Assembly: GCF_014725735.1 (NCBI RefSeq)
Contig: NZ_CP061368.1
Span: 1,751,225 to 1,815,224 of the forward strand
From: Wenzhouxiangella sp. AB-CW3
GTDB lineage: Bacteria > Pseudomonadota > Gammaproteobacteria > Xanthomonadales > Wenzhouxiangellaceae
Direction of reading: 5' to 3'
Length of the DNA: 64,000 nt
Shown here piece after piece: positions 1-9,211 of this stretch; the stretch's first letter is position 1, and every line of letters starts with the position of its first letter. The notes under the pieces were generated by a model, which saw nothing but the letters and a program-made list of their open reading frames with translations, did not search any database and was not told the DNA's origin. A program made the translations under genes and the position numbers.

Positions 1-834
1 GAGCCTTCAGGAGCCCTGCACGGACTGATGCGAGTGCGGAACTTCGTTCAGGATGATGCCCATATCTTCTGTACCGAGGACCAGATCCGCGACGAGGTGC
101 TCGCGTTCAACGAACTGGTGTTCGACGTCTACAACGACTTCGGCTTCACCGACATCCTGGTCAAGCTTTCGACCCGGCCGGAGAAGCGGGTCGGTTCAGA
201 CGAAGTCTGGGACAAGGCCGAGGCCGCCCTGGCCGAGGCGCTCGAAACGGCCGGTATCGAATATGAGCTGCAGCCGGGCGAGGGCGCGTTTTACGGTCCC
301 AAGATCGAATTCTCGCTGACCGACTGCATTGGTCGGGTCTGGCAGTGCGGCACCATGCAGGTGGATTTCTCCATGCCCGGGCGTCTCGGTGCGGCCTATA
401 TTGATGAAGATGGCGAGAAGCGCGTGCCCGTTATGCTGCACCGTGCCATTCTCGGCTCGATCGAACGCTTCATCGGCGTGCTGCTCGAGCACTATGAGGG
501 CAACCTGCCGCTGTGGCTCACGCCGGTTCAGGCGGTGGTGATGAATATCACCGACGCCCAGGCCGATTACGTGCGCGAGGTGGCCGGTGAGCTTGAGAAT
601 CATGGGTTTAGGGTCGAGAAGGACTTGCGTAACGAGAAGATCGGCTATAAAATCCGCGCCCGCACGCTCGAGAAGATCCCTTATCTTCTGGTGGTTGGTG
701 ATCGTGAGGTCGAGAACCGCGAAATCGCCGTGCGCCTCAGAGACGGCACCGATCTTGGCGCGATGAGCATTGACGCGCTGGTCGAGCGAATGTCGAAAGA
801 GGTGGCGCAGCGAGGCCCAATCGCGGATAATTGA
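1..834 (+). CDS. thrS: Threonyl-tRNA synthetase, C-terminal part (5' truncated by window edge)
   Basis: The enzyme charges tRNA-Thr in the cytoplasm. The reading frame is open from base 1, so the gene begins outside the window. The visible part covers the later class II catalytic core, with the motif 3 region [16 protein letters not shown]. It then shows the anticodon-binding domain, beginning near [15 protein letters not shown] and continuing through [22 protein letters not shown]. It is followed directly by infC, the classic thrS-infC-rpmI-rplT order. No catalytic residue of the visible part is obviously missing. Confidence 0.97.
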   Translation, partial: EPSGALHGLMRVRNFVQDDAHIFCTEDQIRDEVLAFNELVFDVYNDFGFTDILVKLSTRPEKRVGSDEVWDKAEAALAEALETAGIEYELQPGEGAFYGPKIEFSLTDCIGRVWQCGTMQVDFSMPGRLGAAYIDEDGEKRVPVMLHRAILGSIERFIGVLLEHYEGNLPLWLTPVQAVVMNITDAQADYVREVAGELENHGFRVEKDLRNEKIGYKIRARTLEKIPYLLVVGDREVENREIAVRLRDGTDLGAMSIDALVERMSKEVAQRGPIADN

Positions 835-856
835 CGATTCGGCTTGAATATCAGAT

Positions 857-862
857 AAGGAG
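857..862 (+). promoter_or_regulatory. Shine-Dalgarno that fixes the AUC start of infC
   Basis: AAGGAG lies 8 bases before the ATC codon at 871-873. The nearest in-frame conventional start, GTG at 922, has no comparable site and would remove the first conserved residues of IF3. The site therefore supports the ATC start. Confidence 0.75.
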
Positions 863-870
863 CAGCACAC

Positions 871-1389
871 ATCGCAACGGATAAACAGACCCGTCGCAAC
901 GAAGACATCAATGCACCCAAAGTGCGCGTGGTGGGTTCGGATGGCGAACAAGTCGGGATTATGGGGATCAGGGATGCATTGACGCAGGCCGAGGCAGAGG
1001 GCCTCGATCTGGTCGAGATCGCGCCGCAGGCCGATCCGCCGGTCTGTCGCATCATGGATTGGGGCAAGTTTCGCTTCGAAGAGTCCAAGAAATCGCAGGC
1101 GGCGCGCAAGAAGCAGAAGCAGATTCAGGTCAAGGAAGTCAAATTCCGACCGAATACCGACGCACATGACTACGATGTCAAGATGCGCAATCTGCGAAGA
1201 TTTATCGAGGAAGGCAACAAGGTCAAGGTGACCCTGCGCTTCCGGGGCCGGGAAATGGCCCACCAGGATCTGGGTCGCGACCTGCTCAAGCGGGTAGAAG
1301 ACGATATGGTCGAAGATGTGGTCGTTGAACAGCGACCGCGTATGGAAGGCCGCCAGATGGTGATGATGTTGTCACCGAAGAAGACGTGA
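871..1389 (+). CDS. infC: Translation initiation factor IF-3, AUC start codon
   Basis: IF3 binds the 30S subunit, rejects non-canonical start codons and prevents 70S re-association. From the ATC at 871 the product is 172 residues, close to the usual 175-180. It carries the N-terminal domain (RRNEDI, then [20 protein letters not shown]), the Lys-rich linker and the C-terminal domain ([28 protein letters not shown]). In E. coli infC starts with AUU, and IF3 represses its own gene by discriminating against that codon. An AUC here suggests the same autoregulation (inference). Starting at GTG 922 would cut 17 conserved residues. Confidence 0.95.
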   Translation: MATDKQTRRNEDINAPKVRVVGSDGEQVGIMGIRDALTQAEAEGLDLVEIAPQADPPVCRIMDWGKFRFEESKKSQAARKKQKQIQVKEVKFRPNTDAHDYDVKMRNLRRFIEEGNKVKVTLRFRGREMAHQDLGRDLLKRVEDDMVEDVVVEQRPRMEGRQMVMMLSPKKT

Positions 1390-1430
1390 ACCAACCCGGG
1401 CCGTGTGCTCGGATGACAATTCGCTGGAAT

Positions 1431-1473
1431 GCAGCCGACTGAAAGTTTCTCCGGATGTGCCGGAGAACGCTGC
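1431..1473 (+). promoter_or_regulatory. Candidate ribosomal-protein (L20-type) leader hairpin before rpmI
   Basis: In the infC-rpmI gap, TTCTCCGG at 1447-1454 pairs perfectly with CCGGAGAA at 1460-1467 around a 5-base loop. GCAGC at 1431-1435 can pair with GCTGC at 1469-1473, leaving a strongly asymmetric internal loop. In E. coli and Bacillus, L20 represses this operon by binding structured RNA upstream of or within this gap. Assigning this hairpin to L20 is inference from position; no T-tract follows, so it is not a plain terminator. Confidence 0.45.
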
Positions 1474-1500
1474 ACGAAGGTAAAACAAAGGAGCATTACA

Positions 1501-1698
1501 ATGCCGAAGATGAAGAGCAACCGGGGCGCTGCCAAGCGTTTCCGGGCCACCGGTAGCGGGCGCATCAAGCGCAAGCGCGCCTTTCACAGCCATATCCTCA
1601 CCAAGAAGGACACCAAGCGCAAGCGTCGCCTGCGTTCGACTGTCCTGGTGTCGAAGTCGGACGAAAAAGCCGTCCGCCAGATGCTGCCGAAGCTGTAA
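1501..1698 (+). CDS. rpmI: 50S ribosomal protein L35
   Basis: Structural protein of the large ribosomal subunit. It has 65 residues, the normal length, and is strongly basic. It starts [20 protein letters not shown] and contains the family signature around [20 protein letters not shown]. The ATG at 1501 is preceded by AAAGGAG at good spacing. The frame is open further upstream to an ATG at 1429, but that extension crosses the leader hairpin and matches nothing in the family. rplT follows 12 bases later. Confidence 0.97.
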   Translation: MPKMKSNRGAAKRFRATGSGRIKRKRAFHSHILTKKDTKRKRRLRSTVLVSKSDEKAVRQMLPKL

Positions 1699-1710
1699 GG
1701 GAGAGCGATC

Positions 1711-3074
<1,364 letters not shown>

Positions 3075-3098
3075 GCCGGCAACACCAAGGAGCAAGGC

Positions 3099-5477
3099 TT
3101 GAAGATCAGTTATCGCTGGCTCACCGAGTGGGTCGACACCGATCTGGCCGCCGAGGAGGTGGCTGAACGTTTCACCCTGGCCGGGCTGGAAGTCGATTCG
3201 GTCGAGCCGGCTGCTGCCTCCCTTGACGGCGTGGTGGTGGGTGAGATTGCCGCGGTCGAGGCACATCCCGACGCCGACCGTCTGAGCGTGTGCCGGGTAC
3301 GTGGCGATACCGAGGAGCGCACCATCGTGTGCGGGGCGCCCAATGCCCGGGTGGGTCTCAAGGCTCCCCTGGCCACGCTGGGTACGACCCTGCCGGGTGG
3401 AATGAAGATCAAGCCTGCCAAGCTGCGCGGAGTGGCCTCGTCCGGAATGCTGTGCTCGGAGCCGGAACTGGGACTGGGCGAGGAGGCCGGTGGCCTGATG
3501 GAGTTGCCTGCCGATGCTCCGGTGGGCACCGCGTTGTCGGAATTTCTCGAGCTGGACGACGTTGTGTTCGAGATCGACCTGACTCCCAACCGGGCCGATT
3601 GTCTGTCGGTCCGGGGGCTGGCGCGTGAGCTGGCCGCAATCGCTGATTGCCCGCTGAACGAACCCGAGATCCCCGAGGTTTCGCCTGAAACGCAGAGCCG
3701 CATCGCGATCGACTTGCAAGCGCCAGCCGACTGTCCCTGCTATGTCGGTCGTGTGATCGAGGGTATTGATCCGACGGCTGAAACCCCACTGTGGATTCGG
3801 GAGAAGCTGCGGCGGGCGGGTATTCGCAGCCTGGGGCCGGTAGTCGATGTCACCAATTTCGTGCTGCTGGAGCTGGGGCAGCCCATGCATGCCTTCGACC
3901 TGGATCAGGTTTCTGGTGGCATCCGCGTCCGTCGTGCCCGGTCGGGCGATCAGATTACCCTGCTGGACGGGCAGGAGGTCAGTCCGGACGAAGACATGCT
4001 GCTGATTGCCGACCATGACGACCGCCCCCTGGCCATCGGCGGCATCATGGGTGGGCTGGACTCGGCGGTTTCGGATACGACCCGCGATATCCTGCTGGAG
4101 TCGGCCTGGTTCAATCCGGCCGTGATCAGTGGTCGTGCCCGGCGCATGGGGTTGTCCACCGAATCGGCGCACCGCTTTGAACGCGGGGTGGATCCGGCCT
4201 TGCAGCGCAGGGCGATTGAGCGGGCCACCTCGCTGATCCTGGACATAGCCGGCGGATCGCCAGGGCCGGTGGTCGAGGAATGCGTGGAAGAGCGGGTGCC
4301 GGTCAATACAGCGGTCAGGCTGCGACTTGAGCGGGTCAATCGCCTGCTGGGAACCGAGCTCAGGGCTGATGAAGTCGGCAGCATTCTCGGTCGTCTGGGC
4401 ATGGCGGTCAGGCAGGAGGGCGAAGAATTCCACGTGCAGGCGTCCAGTGCCCGGCGCGACATCGAAATCGAGGCCGACCTGATCGAAGAGGTGGCGCGGA
4501 TTTACGGCTACGACCAACTGCCGGTGCGACGGCCCGGCGGGCGCCTGACACTGCGGATGTCGCCTGAATCGCGGTTGCCCGAGCGGCAGATGCGCGAGCA
4601 GCTGGCCGCTCGCGGCTTTCAGCAGATCATGAGCTGGAGTTTCGTGAGCCTGGATGCCCTGGATGCGTTGGGAATGGCCGCAGGTGCCCAGCCCCTGGCC
4701 AACCCCTTGAGTCGTGACATGGGTGTGCTGCGGACCAGCCTGCTGCCCGGCATGCTCGATGTGGCGGGCCGAAACATGCGCCGGCAACACCATCATTTTC
4801 GGCTGTTTGAATGCGGTGCTTGCTTTCGCGTGGAAAATGACACGTTTGTCGAGCGTGAACGGCTCGGGCTGCTGATGCTCGGTGCCCAGCGGGGCGAGCA
4901 TTTCAGTGGACGTGGTCGCGAAGTCGACTTTTACGACCTCAAGGGCGAGATAGAGCACCTTTTGGAGCGTAACTCGGTTGCAGCCACGATCGAATTTCGT
5001 CCGGTCAGCCTGCCGTGGCTGCACCCGGGGCAGGCCGCCGAAGTACTGCTCAACGGCCAGTCGGCGGGCTGGATGGGGCAACTGCACCCGGCGCTGCTCG
5101 ACGACCTTGAGCTCGGTCAGCCACCGTTCGTGGCTGAACTGGATCTGCTGGCCATTTCGCAGCGCGAATTGCCGCTTCACCAGGATACCGGTCGATTTCC
5201 CGCGGTTCGCCGCGACCTCGCTCTGGTGGTTCCGGACCGTCATTCGGCCGCCGAAGTGCTGGCGATAATCAAGAAAGAAGCTGACAAATGGCTTGAAAAG
5301 GCAGTCATTTTCGATCAATATCGGGGTGAGGGAATCGAAAGCGGTTCCAGAAGCTTGGCTATTGGCTTGATTTTCCGCGATGTTTCGCGCACCCTTGAGG
5401 ATCGCGAAATCGACAGCGTCATTTCGCGGGTGGTCGCTCGTCTGGAAGAGCACCTTGCTGCCAAATTGAGAGGATGA
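3099..5477 (+). CDS. pheT: Phenylalanyl-tRNA synthetase beta subunit
   Basis: Beta subunit of PheRS, with the tRNA-binding EMAP-like OB domain, the B5 and B3/B4 domains (B3/B4 carries the editing site) and a C-terminal anticodon-binding domain. The 792 residues match the family length (E. coli 795). The OB domain spans roughly 40-150, and the ferredoxin-like anticodon domain closes the protein (QDTGRFPAVRRDLALVVPDR). The start is a TTG at 3099 with AAGGAG 6 bases upstream; the sequence MKISYRWLTEWV matches the family N-terminus, so the TTG is convincing. Confidence 0.96.
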   Translation: MKISYRWLTEWVDTDLAAEEVAERFTLAGLEVDSVEPAAASLDGVVVGEIAAVEAHPDADRLSVCRVRGDTEERTIVCGAPNARVGLKAPLATLGTTLPGGMKIKPAKLRGVASSGMLCSEPELGLGEEAGGLMELPADAPVGTALSEFLELDDVVFEIDLTPNRADCLSVRGLARELAAIADCPLNEPEIPEVSPETQSRIAIDLQAPADCPCYVGRVIEGIDPTAETPLWIREKLRRAGIRSLGPVVDVTNFVLLELGQPMHAFDLDQVSGGIRVRRARSGDQITLLDGQEVSPDEDMLLIADHDDRPLAIGGIMGGLDSAVSDTTRDILLESAWFNPAVISGRARRMGLSTESAHRFERGVDPALQRRAIERATSLILDIAGGSPGPVVEECVEERVPVNTAVRLRLERVNRLLGTELRADEVGSILGRLGMAVRQEGEEFHVQASSARRDIEIEADLIEEVARIYGYDQLPVRRPGGRLTLRMSPESRLPERQMREQLAARGFQQIMSWSFVSLDALDALGMAAGAQPLANPLSRDMGVLRTSLLPGMLDVAGRNMRRQHHHFRLFECGACFRVENDTFVERERLGLLMLGAQRGEHFSGRGREVDFYDLKGEIEHLLERNSVAATIEFRPVSLPWLHPGQAAEVLLNGQSAGWMGQLHPALLDDLELGQPPFVAELDLLAISQRELPLHQDTGRFPAVRRDLALVVPDRHSAAEVLAIIKKEADKWLEKAVIFDQYRGEGIESGSRSLAIGLIFRDVSRTLEDREIDSVISRVVARLEEHLAAKLRG

Positions 5478-5483
5478 TAGGGG

Positions 5484-5783
5484 ATGTCATTGACAAAAGC
5501 CGATCTGGCGGCCTCGTTGTTTGACGAGGTCGGGCTCAACAAGCGGGAAGCAAAAGAGTTTGTTGATGCCTGGTTCGAGTGCATTCGTGAGGCGCTTGAA
5601 GACGGGGACAACGTGAAGCTGTCGGGGTTCGGCAATTTCCAGTTGCGCGACAAGAACCAGCGGCCTGGACGTAATCCCAAGACCGGTGAGGAGATACCCA
5701 TTTCTGCTCGTCGCGTCGTGACTTTCAAGCCGGGGCAGAAACTGCGAGCACGAGTAGAGGCGTATGCTGGATCCAGGGAATAA
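5484..5783 (+). CDS. ihfA: Integration host factor subunit alpha
   Basis: DNA-bending nucleoid protein that pairs with IhfB. The product is 99 residues, the exact family length. It has the N-terminal helical body ([20 protein letters not shown]) and the DNA-wrapping beta arm with the intercalating proline region [20 protein letters not shown]. The position directly after pheT is conserved in gammaproteobacteria. Its last 20 bases overlap the downstream MerR-family gene, so the two are translationally linked. Confidence 0.97.
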   Translation: MSLTKADLAASLFDEVGLNKREAKEFVDAWFECIREALEDGDNVKLSGFGNFQLRDKNQRPGRNPKTGEEIPISARRVVTFKPGQKLRARVEAYAGSRE

Positions 5784-6120
5784 TCAGGAACTGCCACCGA
5801 TTCCTGCCAAGCGATACTTCACCATCGGTGAAGTCAGCGAGCTTTGTGCCGTCAAGCCTCACGTCTTGCGCTACTGGGAACAGGAGTTTCCGCAGCTCAA
5901 GCCGGTCAAGCGTCGAGGTAACCGCCGGTACTACCAGCGCCACGATGTGTTGATGGTGCGACAGATCCGCAGTCTGCTGCATGAGCAGGGGTTTACCATT
6001 CAGGGAGCCCGGCAACGCCTCGAGGGCGACAAGGCCCAGAACGACGTGTCCATGAGCCAGCAACTGGTGCGCCAGATGCGCATTGAGCTCGAGGAGGTTT
6101 TGCAGGTCCTGCGCCGGTGA
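5764..6120 (+). CDS. MerR-family transcriptional regulator (ihfA-linked)
   Basis: A small DNA-binding protein of 118 residues. The winged helix-turn-helix occupies about 17-85 ([20 protein letters not shown], then [14 protein letters not shown]), and a helix at the end probably dimerises. No Cys-based metal-binding loop is present, so it is unlikely to be a classic metal sensor. The same gene follows ihfA and precedes tRNA-Pro in Pseudomonas-like genomes, but its regulon is not known to me. It overlaps ihfA by 20 bases. Confidence 0.88.
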   Translation: MLDPGNNQELPPIPAKRYFTIGEVSELCAVKPHVLRYWEQEFPQLKPVKRRGNRRYYQRHDVLMVRQIRSLLHEQGFTIQGARQRLEGDKAQNDVSMSQQLVRQMRIELEEVLQVLRR

Positions 6121-6143
6121 GTGGCATACTCCATAAAGATAAT

Positions 6144-6165
6144 GAACCACAGAGACACAGAGCAC
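6144..6165 (+). repeat. ACCACAGAGACACAGAG-type short repeat fragment
   Basis: The bases between the MerR gene and tRNA-Pro contain AACCACAGAGACACAGAGCA. From memory, this CAGAGACACAGAG word recurs in intergenic regions of many unrelated bacterial genomes. Here only one arm is seen and there is no matching inverted copy nearby. Its function is unknown. Confidence 0.35.
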
Positions 6166-6235
6166 GAAGCGAACCACCCCGCGGATCGATTTCGCTGTAA
6201 AATACCGTTTTTACCCCACGCACAAGTTTTTCGGT

Positions 6236-6312
6236 CGGAGCGTAGCGCAGCCTGGTAGCGCACCACAATGGGGTTGTGGGGGTCGCGAGTTCGAATCTCG
6301 CCGCTCCGACCA
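6236..6312 (+). tRNA. tRNA-Pro, anticodon GGG
   Basis: The 77-base cloverleaf has acceptor stem CGGAGCG/CGCTCCG and a D-arm with GCGCAGCCTGGTAGCGC. The anticodon stem is CCACA/TGTGG with loop ATGGGGT (anticodon at 6270-6272), and the T-arm is CGAGTTCGAATCTCG. The discriminator is A and CCA is encoded. It closely resembles the proline GGG tRNA of E. coli and sits in the usual place after ihfA and the MerR gene. TAAAAT at 6198-6203 could be its -10 element, but I see no convincing -35. Confidence 0.97.
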
Positions 6313-6443
6313 TCTTTTCCTGCCCGGGTCCTGAACCCGCACTGTTCGTCACGGTTTATTCATCCCTTGAACTCTAATATCCTGAACCAATCTAAAGGGG
6401 CCAATGAATTGACCCGACCAATCGCCCGACGGGAGAAATCAGG

Positions 6444-7418
6444 ATGACCGAGCACAAACGCCTAGCCGGAATGCCGGATATTGCCAGCCACGCGGATCCG
6501 CAGGTGGCCGGCCAGCTTGACTGGGTGGGCATGAACGAGATCGAACTGCCCATCATGATCGATGGCTGCGATGGCAGCCGTTCGCAGACCACGGCCCGTG
6601 TGAGTGCATTCGTGGATCTGGAGCGTCCGGACAAGCGGGGCATTCACATGTCGCGCCTGTATCTTCTGCTGGACCAGGCGCTGGCCGAGCATACTGTCAC
6701 GCCTGCGCTGCTGCGGCACCTGCTGCGAGACTTTCTGGCCTCGCACGAGGATCTGAGCTCGCATGCCTTGCTGCGACTGGATTTCGACTACATGGTGCGT
6801 CGAAAGTCACTCAAGAGTGATAACAGTGGCTGGAAGCGATATCCGATCAGTCTCATCGCCGGCCTGACTGGAAAGGACTTCTCGCTTGAGATGGCGCTTC
6901 AGATCACCTACTCGAGCACCTGCCCGTGTTCGGCGGCACTGGCCCGTCAACTGATTCAGGATCAGTTCCGCAAGGACTTTGGTCCTTCGGGTGAAGTGGA
7001 GGCGCAAGCCGTGCTGGAGTGGCTGGGCAGCGAACAGGGTATCGTGGCGACCCCGCATAGCCAGCGCTCGGCAGCCGATCTCAGGTTGCAGCTGGCGCCG
7101 AGTTTCGAGGCCTTTCCGTTCGAGCAGATGATCGATGCGGTTGAAGACGCACTGAAAACGCCGGTGCAGGCCGCGGTCAAGCGTGAGGATGAACAGGCAT
7201 TTGCCCTGCTCAACGGGCAGAACCTGATGTTCTGCGAAGATGCGGCGCGGCGGGTGCAGACGGCCCTGATGGCGCAGGACCGTGTGATCGACTTCTGGGC
7301 TCGGTGTCGCCACTTCGAGAGCCTGCATCCGCACAACGCCGTGGCCATCGTGACCAAGGGCGTGGAAGGTGGCTACAAGCCGATTGACGGTCAGCCGTCC
7401 GGCTGGCGTCAGGGCTGA
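6444..7418 (+). CDS. folE2: GTP cyclohydrolase FolE2 (type IB)
   Basis: Converts GTP to dihydroneopterin triphosphate, the entry step of folate and of queuosine precursor synthesis. The 324-residue protein carries the FolE2 signature YSSTCPCSAALARQ, with the metal-ligand cysteine at residue 160. No sequence feature of the zinc-only FolE (IA) is present. FolE2 can use metals other than zinc and is often under Zur control, but I see no clear Zur palindrome in the 130 bases upstream. An AAATCAGG stretch before the ATG is only a weak ribosome site. folD, pabB, pabC and queF elsewhere in the window use or extend the same pterin supply. Confidence 0.95.
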   Translation: MTEHKRLAGMPDIASHADPQVAGQLDWVGMNEIELPIMIDGCDGSRSQTTARVSAFVDLERPDKRGIHMSRLYLLLDQALAEHTVTPALLRHLLRDFLASHEDLSSHALLRLDFDYMVRRKSLKSDNSGWKRYPISLIAGLTGKDFSLEMALQITYSSTCPCSAALARQLIQDQFRKDFGPSGEVEAQAVLEWLGSEQGIVATPHSQRSAADLRLQLAPSFEAFPFEQMIDAVEDALKTPVQAAVKREDEQAFALLNGQNLMFCEDAARRVQTALMAQDRVIDFWARCRHFESLHPHNAVAIVTKGVEGGYKPIDGQPSGWRQG

Positions 7419-7470
7419 TCCTGGCGTGCTGTTGTCGCGGCTCGGCGGTCCAGCCGGGGCGCTTTGCTAC

Positions 7471-8388
7471 CTACTGAATGCGTTCCAGGCCAATTTGCAG
7501 GTCGGGCAATGCCAGGCCGACGGCTTCTGCATCGGCATCGGCCCAGGATTCTCCAATGATCTCACCGGTTTCGGTGTCAGTGACTGTCATGCGCAGTTTG
7601 ATGCGGTTGTCGCGTGACATTTCATAGTGGGTGATGCCGACATCGAACCCCAGATCCATGTCGGCCACATCCGTTGGCGTGATGTGACCGGCGCCGGTTT
7701 GCAGCGTGAAAGTGCTTGCGCTACGCCAGGTCTGCCCGTCCCTGACTCCCGCCCAGCCCGAGAATCCGGCCTGACGCATGAAGCGCAGAATCTGGTCCTC
7801 CCCGACCGGCTCCCCCGAGGGCAGCTGTTTGAGGCGATCGCCGATGACCAGCTGGCTGCCATCAAAGGCGATTTCCTTGAGCAGGCCAGTTTGCTGCTCG
7901 CCACTGCCAAAATGGCACTGAGTGGGTGAGGTGTGACTGCTGATGCCATCGCGTCTCACGGACACCGTCAGGTCGCAGTGGCGGCGAACCTCTCCGGTTT
8001 CATCAAGTGGTGCAAAGTGGCCCTTCAGGCCGCCGGAGTTGTCAGGGTCGGTTTGCAGTTGCCACTGGAATCGACGTGGCGGTTGATCGGGCTGATCGAG
8101 CTGGCGCTGGGTCATGATCAGCCTCAGAGTCGTCGGGTCGGGCGCCGACTGGTCGGTGCTGACGCGCAGGTGGAGCCTGCTCGGCTGTTCGGCTCGCTCC
8201 GGGGTCAGATAGTCGCCGGGCAGGCCGTTGGCCAGGTCTCTCAGGACCGGAGGGGGGGCGGTCGCATCGGCTGCGTCCGACGTCGTGGGCGAAGTGGCGC
8301 AGCCGGCCAGCGCAATGGCAAGTGCCATGCAGGCGAGTGCAATGGGCAGCTTGGCCAGTTCAGGAGCGGGTTCAGGGCGAATCGGCAT
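7471..8388 (-). CDS. Lipoprotein of unknown function (weak CpcT/CpeT resemblance)
   Basis: About 305 residues from the ATG at 8386-8388. This start gives a good signal peptide with lipobox IALAGC and lipidated Cys30, whereas an upstream start would bury it. After a short linker the mature protein has a beta-rich body. The segment LRDLANGLPGDYLT and a later Cys pair (HCDLTVSV, PTQCHFG) recall the lipocalin-like CpcT/CpeT fold, but similarity is weak and this is not a phycobilin organism. The gene overlaps the end of the M23 peptidase gene by 17 bases, so it is probably co-expressed with wall hydrolases. Its role is unknown. Confidence 0.7.
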   Translation of the reverse strand: MPIRPEPAPELAKLPIALACMALAIALAGCATSPTTSDAADATAPPPVLRDLANGLPGDYLTPERAEQPSRLHLRVSTDQSAPDPTTLRLIMTQRQLDQPDQPPRRFQWQLQTDPDNSGGLKGHFAPLDETGEVRRHCDLTVSVRRDGISSHTSPTQCHFGSGEQQTGLLKEIAFDGSQLVIGDRLKQLPSGEPVGEDQILRFMRQAGFSGWAGVRDGQTWRSASTFTLQTGAGHITPTDVADMDLGFDVGITHYEMSRDNRIKLRMTVTDTETGEIIGESWADADAEAVGLALPDLQIGLERIQ

Positions 8389-9211
8389 GGGGATTCTTGT
8401 CCCAGTCGAGCAGCAGGGCCGGATCGACACGGACATCACCCAGGCTGATGCGCCAGTCCAGGTGGGGGCCGGTGGCGCGACCGGTGGCGCCGACCTTGCC
8501 GATCAGTTCCCCCTGTTCGATGCGCTGGCCTTCCTCGACCAGGATTTCGCTCAGGTGCAGGAACGAGGAGATCAGGCCATGGCCATGATCAAGAAAGATG
8601 GTCAGGCCTGAAAAGTACATGTCGTGGGTGAGTGTTACGATGCCGGCAGCCGGGGCCTTGACCGGGGTGCCGGTTGGCGCGGCAATGTCGATGCCCCAGT
8701 GGGGAGCGCGCGGGTTGCCGTTGAGGATTCTCTGACTGCCATAGACGCCAGTGATGCGGCCGATGGTCGGCCAGTTGAAGCCCTCCACCCATTCGGTGCG
8801 CTCATCCGAGCGTTCCCGCGCGCGCCGCGCAAGTGCTGCCTCATTGCGTATACGCTCCAGTACATCATCCGGCGGCGTGACCTGTTCATCGGGCAGGCCG
8901 TCGATGTGCTGGATATCGAATTCGCGTTCATCTGGACGCAGCCTGCGTTGCCACTGATCACCGTCGGGCAGGGTGACGGCAAGATTTCGGCTCGCCGTAT
9001 CGTCGCGCCCGAACGCGATGAGAAAACGGCCATCGGCGGAGACTTTGATGGGTTCGCCATCGATCGTGACTTCGCTGCCCGGCGGCGCCTGGCCGGCCAG
9101 CAGACCGCCCTGAACCACCTTTCCGTCGAGTGATACGGATGCGAGGGCGTTCGTCTGGAGCTGGCCCAGAATCAGTGCGAAAAGAAGCGGATAGAGGAGT
9201 CGTTCAGCCAC
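8372..9211 (-). CDS. M23-family (LytM) metallopeptidase, secreted
   Basis: A 279-residue periplasmic protein, probably a peptidoglycan endopeptidase or an amidase activator. A signal peptide covers about residues 1-24. A small beta domain follows (about 25-100), then a helical linker rich in Arg and Glu, then the LytM domain. The LytM domain shows HWGIDIAAPTGTPV (zinc His and Asp) and DHGHGLISSFLHLSE. It ends with GPHLDW, where the usual HxH reads H-L-D. The gene starts inside the end of the MltD-like gene (8-base overlap), so transglycosylase and peptidase are translated together. Confidence 0.9.
   Translation of the reverse strand: MAERLLYPLLFALILGQLQTNALASVSLDGKVVQGGLLAGQAPPGSEVTIDGEPIKVSADGRFLIAFGRDDTASRNLAVTLPDGDQWQRRLRPDEREFDIQHIDGLPDEQVTPPDDVLERIRNEAALARRARERSDERTEWVEGFNWPTIGRITGVYGSQRILNGNPRAPHWGIDIAAPTGTPVKAPAAGIVTLTHDMYFSGLTIFLDHGHGLISSFLHLSEILVEEGQRIEQGELIGKVGATGRATGPHLDWRISLGDVRVDPALLLDWDKNPHADSP

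Noticed and set aside
831-859. Promoter-like TTGACG-N17-GATAAG before infC
   Set aside because: The -10 box would overlap the infC ribosome site, so the transcript would begin after it and lack a Shine-Dalgarno. Probably coincidental.
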